Assembly (NCBI GenBank): GCA_023423285.1
Contig: JAFAFV010000207.1
Span: 1-6,652 of the forward strand
DNA length: 6,652 nt
Reading direction: 5' to 3'
From: Bacteroidota bacterium
GTDB taxonomy: Bacteria; Bacteroidota; Bacteroidia; Chitinophagales; Chitinophagaceae
Shown here: one piece after another, positions 6,303 to 6,652 of the stretch
Numbering within the stretch: position 1 is the first letter of the stretch
Layout of the letters: each line of letters opens with the position of its first letter
Made by a program: the position numbers and the translations under genes
The notes under the pieces: model-generated
Database searches by the model: none
What the model was told of the DNA's origin: nothing
What the model saw: the letters and a program-made list of their open reading frames with translations, nothing else

Positions 6303-6652
6303 ATGCTGAAAAAAATATCAATACCATTGTTTCTTTTATTGCTGAGTTCTTTTTTCAGCAGCGCGCAGCAATTGAAGGATAATTTTTATGTAAATGTTTT
6401 AAGCCAGGAACTGAACCGCAACATACAGCGCCTTCACCTTCCCGAACTTTCAAAACCTTTTTTAATTTCATACCGGCTGCGCAATGGTTATTCGCATAAC
6501 ATACGGGCAGAGCGTGGCCACATTACCAGCCTGCTGAAAGAACCATCGAATAACAAAGTTGCCGTTGTAAAACTGCTGGTGGGAGATTATCACCGCAATT
6601 TTGATCATATGCAGTATGGCGGATTTTCAATGAATTTGCCTGATGAAGACAA
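6303..6652 (+). CDS. Second exported TldD/PmbA-related protein (probable TldE-like partner), 3' end outside window
   Basis: A partial gene with 116 codons visible, still open at the right edge. It starts MLKKIS, then a hydrophobic run at 7-18 and SSA|QQ, a clear signal peptide with likely cleavage after A21. The mature N-terminus aligns with that of the preceding gene: DNFYVNVLSQELNR against DQFFTVLKDELQR, LISYRL against YISYRV, and VGDYHRNFDH against LGNYQLDNTH, with only single-residue gaps. It is therefore a paralogue by common descent, not merely another secreted protein. The gap to the upstream stop is 55 bp with no terminator-like hairpin, so co-transcription is likely. By analogy with TldD/TldE, it is expected to be the partner lacking HExxxH, but that region lies beyond the window, so it could equally be a second active TldD. 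Confidence 0.85.
   Translation, partial: MLKKISIPLFLLLLSSFFSSAQQLKDNFYVNVLSQELNRNIQRLHLPELSKPFLISYRLRNGYSHNIRAERGHITSLLKEPSNNKVAVVKLLVGDYHRNFDHMQYGGFSMNLPDED

Noticed and set aside
5911..6327. 138-codon open frame on the minus strand, antisense to the tldD-like gene and the start of its neighbour
   Set aside because: It lies opposite a strongly conserved coding region (C514 block), has a cysteine- and serine-rich composition with no domain, and is explained as the complement of real codons.

Overview
The window looks like a core-genome stretch of a member of the Bacteroidota, probably a Chitinophagaceae-type organism. This rests on several things seen in the sequence. It has AT-leaning DNA with A/T-rich, Shine-Dalgarno-poor start regions. 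It has promoter-like TAnnTTTG words, signal peptides ending in ...A|Q, and an ABC-F protein whose closest remembered relatives are Bacteroidota YbiT-like proteins. The genus assignment is an inference. I saw no mobile element, tRNA, rRNA or CRISPR array.

Layout. On the minus strand, read from right to left, are three genes. The first (4314-3208) is a membrane-anchored M23 (LytM-type) peptidase with a C-terminal SH3-like tail. The second (3100-1709) is a CstB-like persulfide dioxygenase-sulfurtransferase: a metallo-beta-lactamase domain, a cysteine-less rhodanese and an active rhodanese. The third (1562 to beyond base 1) is a YbiT-type ABC-F ATPase that lacks only its C-terminal end. On the plus strand, divergent from the M23 gene across 259 bp, are two tandem genes. 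One (4574-6247) is an exported TldD-family metallopeptidase with HExxxH. The other starts at 6303 and runs off the right edge; it is a second exported protein whose N-terminus resembles the first, probably a TldE/PmbA-like partner.

How the genes relate. The minus-strand genes have gaps of 107 and 146 bp and unrelated functions (wall hydrolysis, sulfide/persulfide handling, ribosome-associated ATPase), so they are probably separate transcription units. The two plus-strand genes are 55 bp apart, share fold and export signal, and look like one operon encoding a secreted counterpart of the cytosolic TldD/TldE heterodimer.

Most worth a second look: (1) the TldD-TldE-like pair placed outside the cytoplasm; (2) the ABC-F protein, in which every element of one of its two composite ATP sites has diverged (NBD1 signature, NBD2 P-loop, NBD2 catalytic Glu to Gln) while the other site stays canonical; (3) the leader of the tldD-like gene, with a promoter, a small inverted repeat and a very basic 11-residue upstream reading frame. 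I found no clear evidence of a wholly undescribed multi-gene system.
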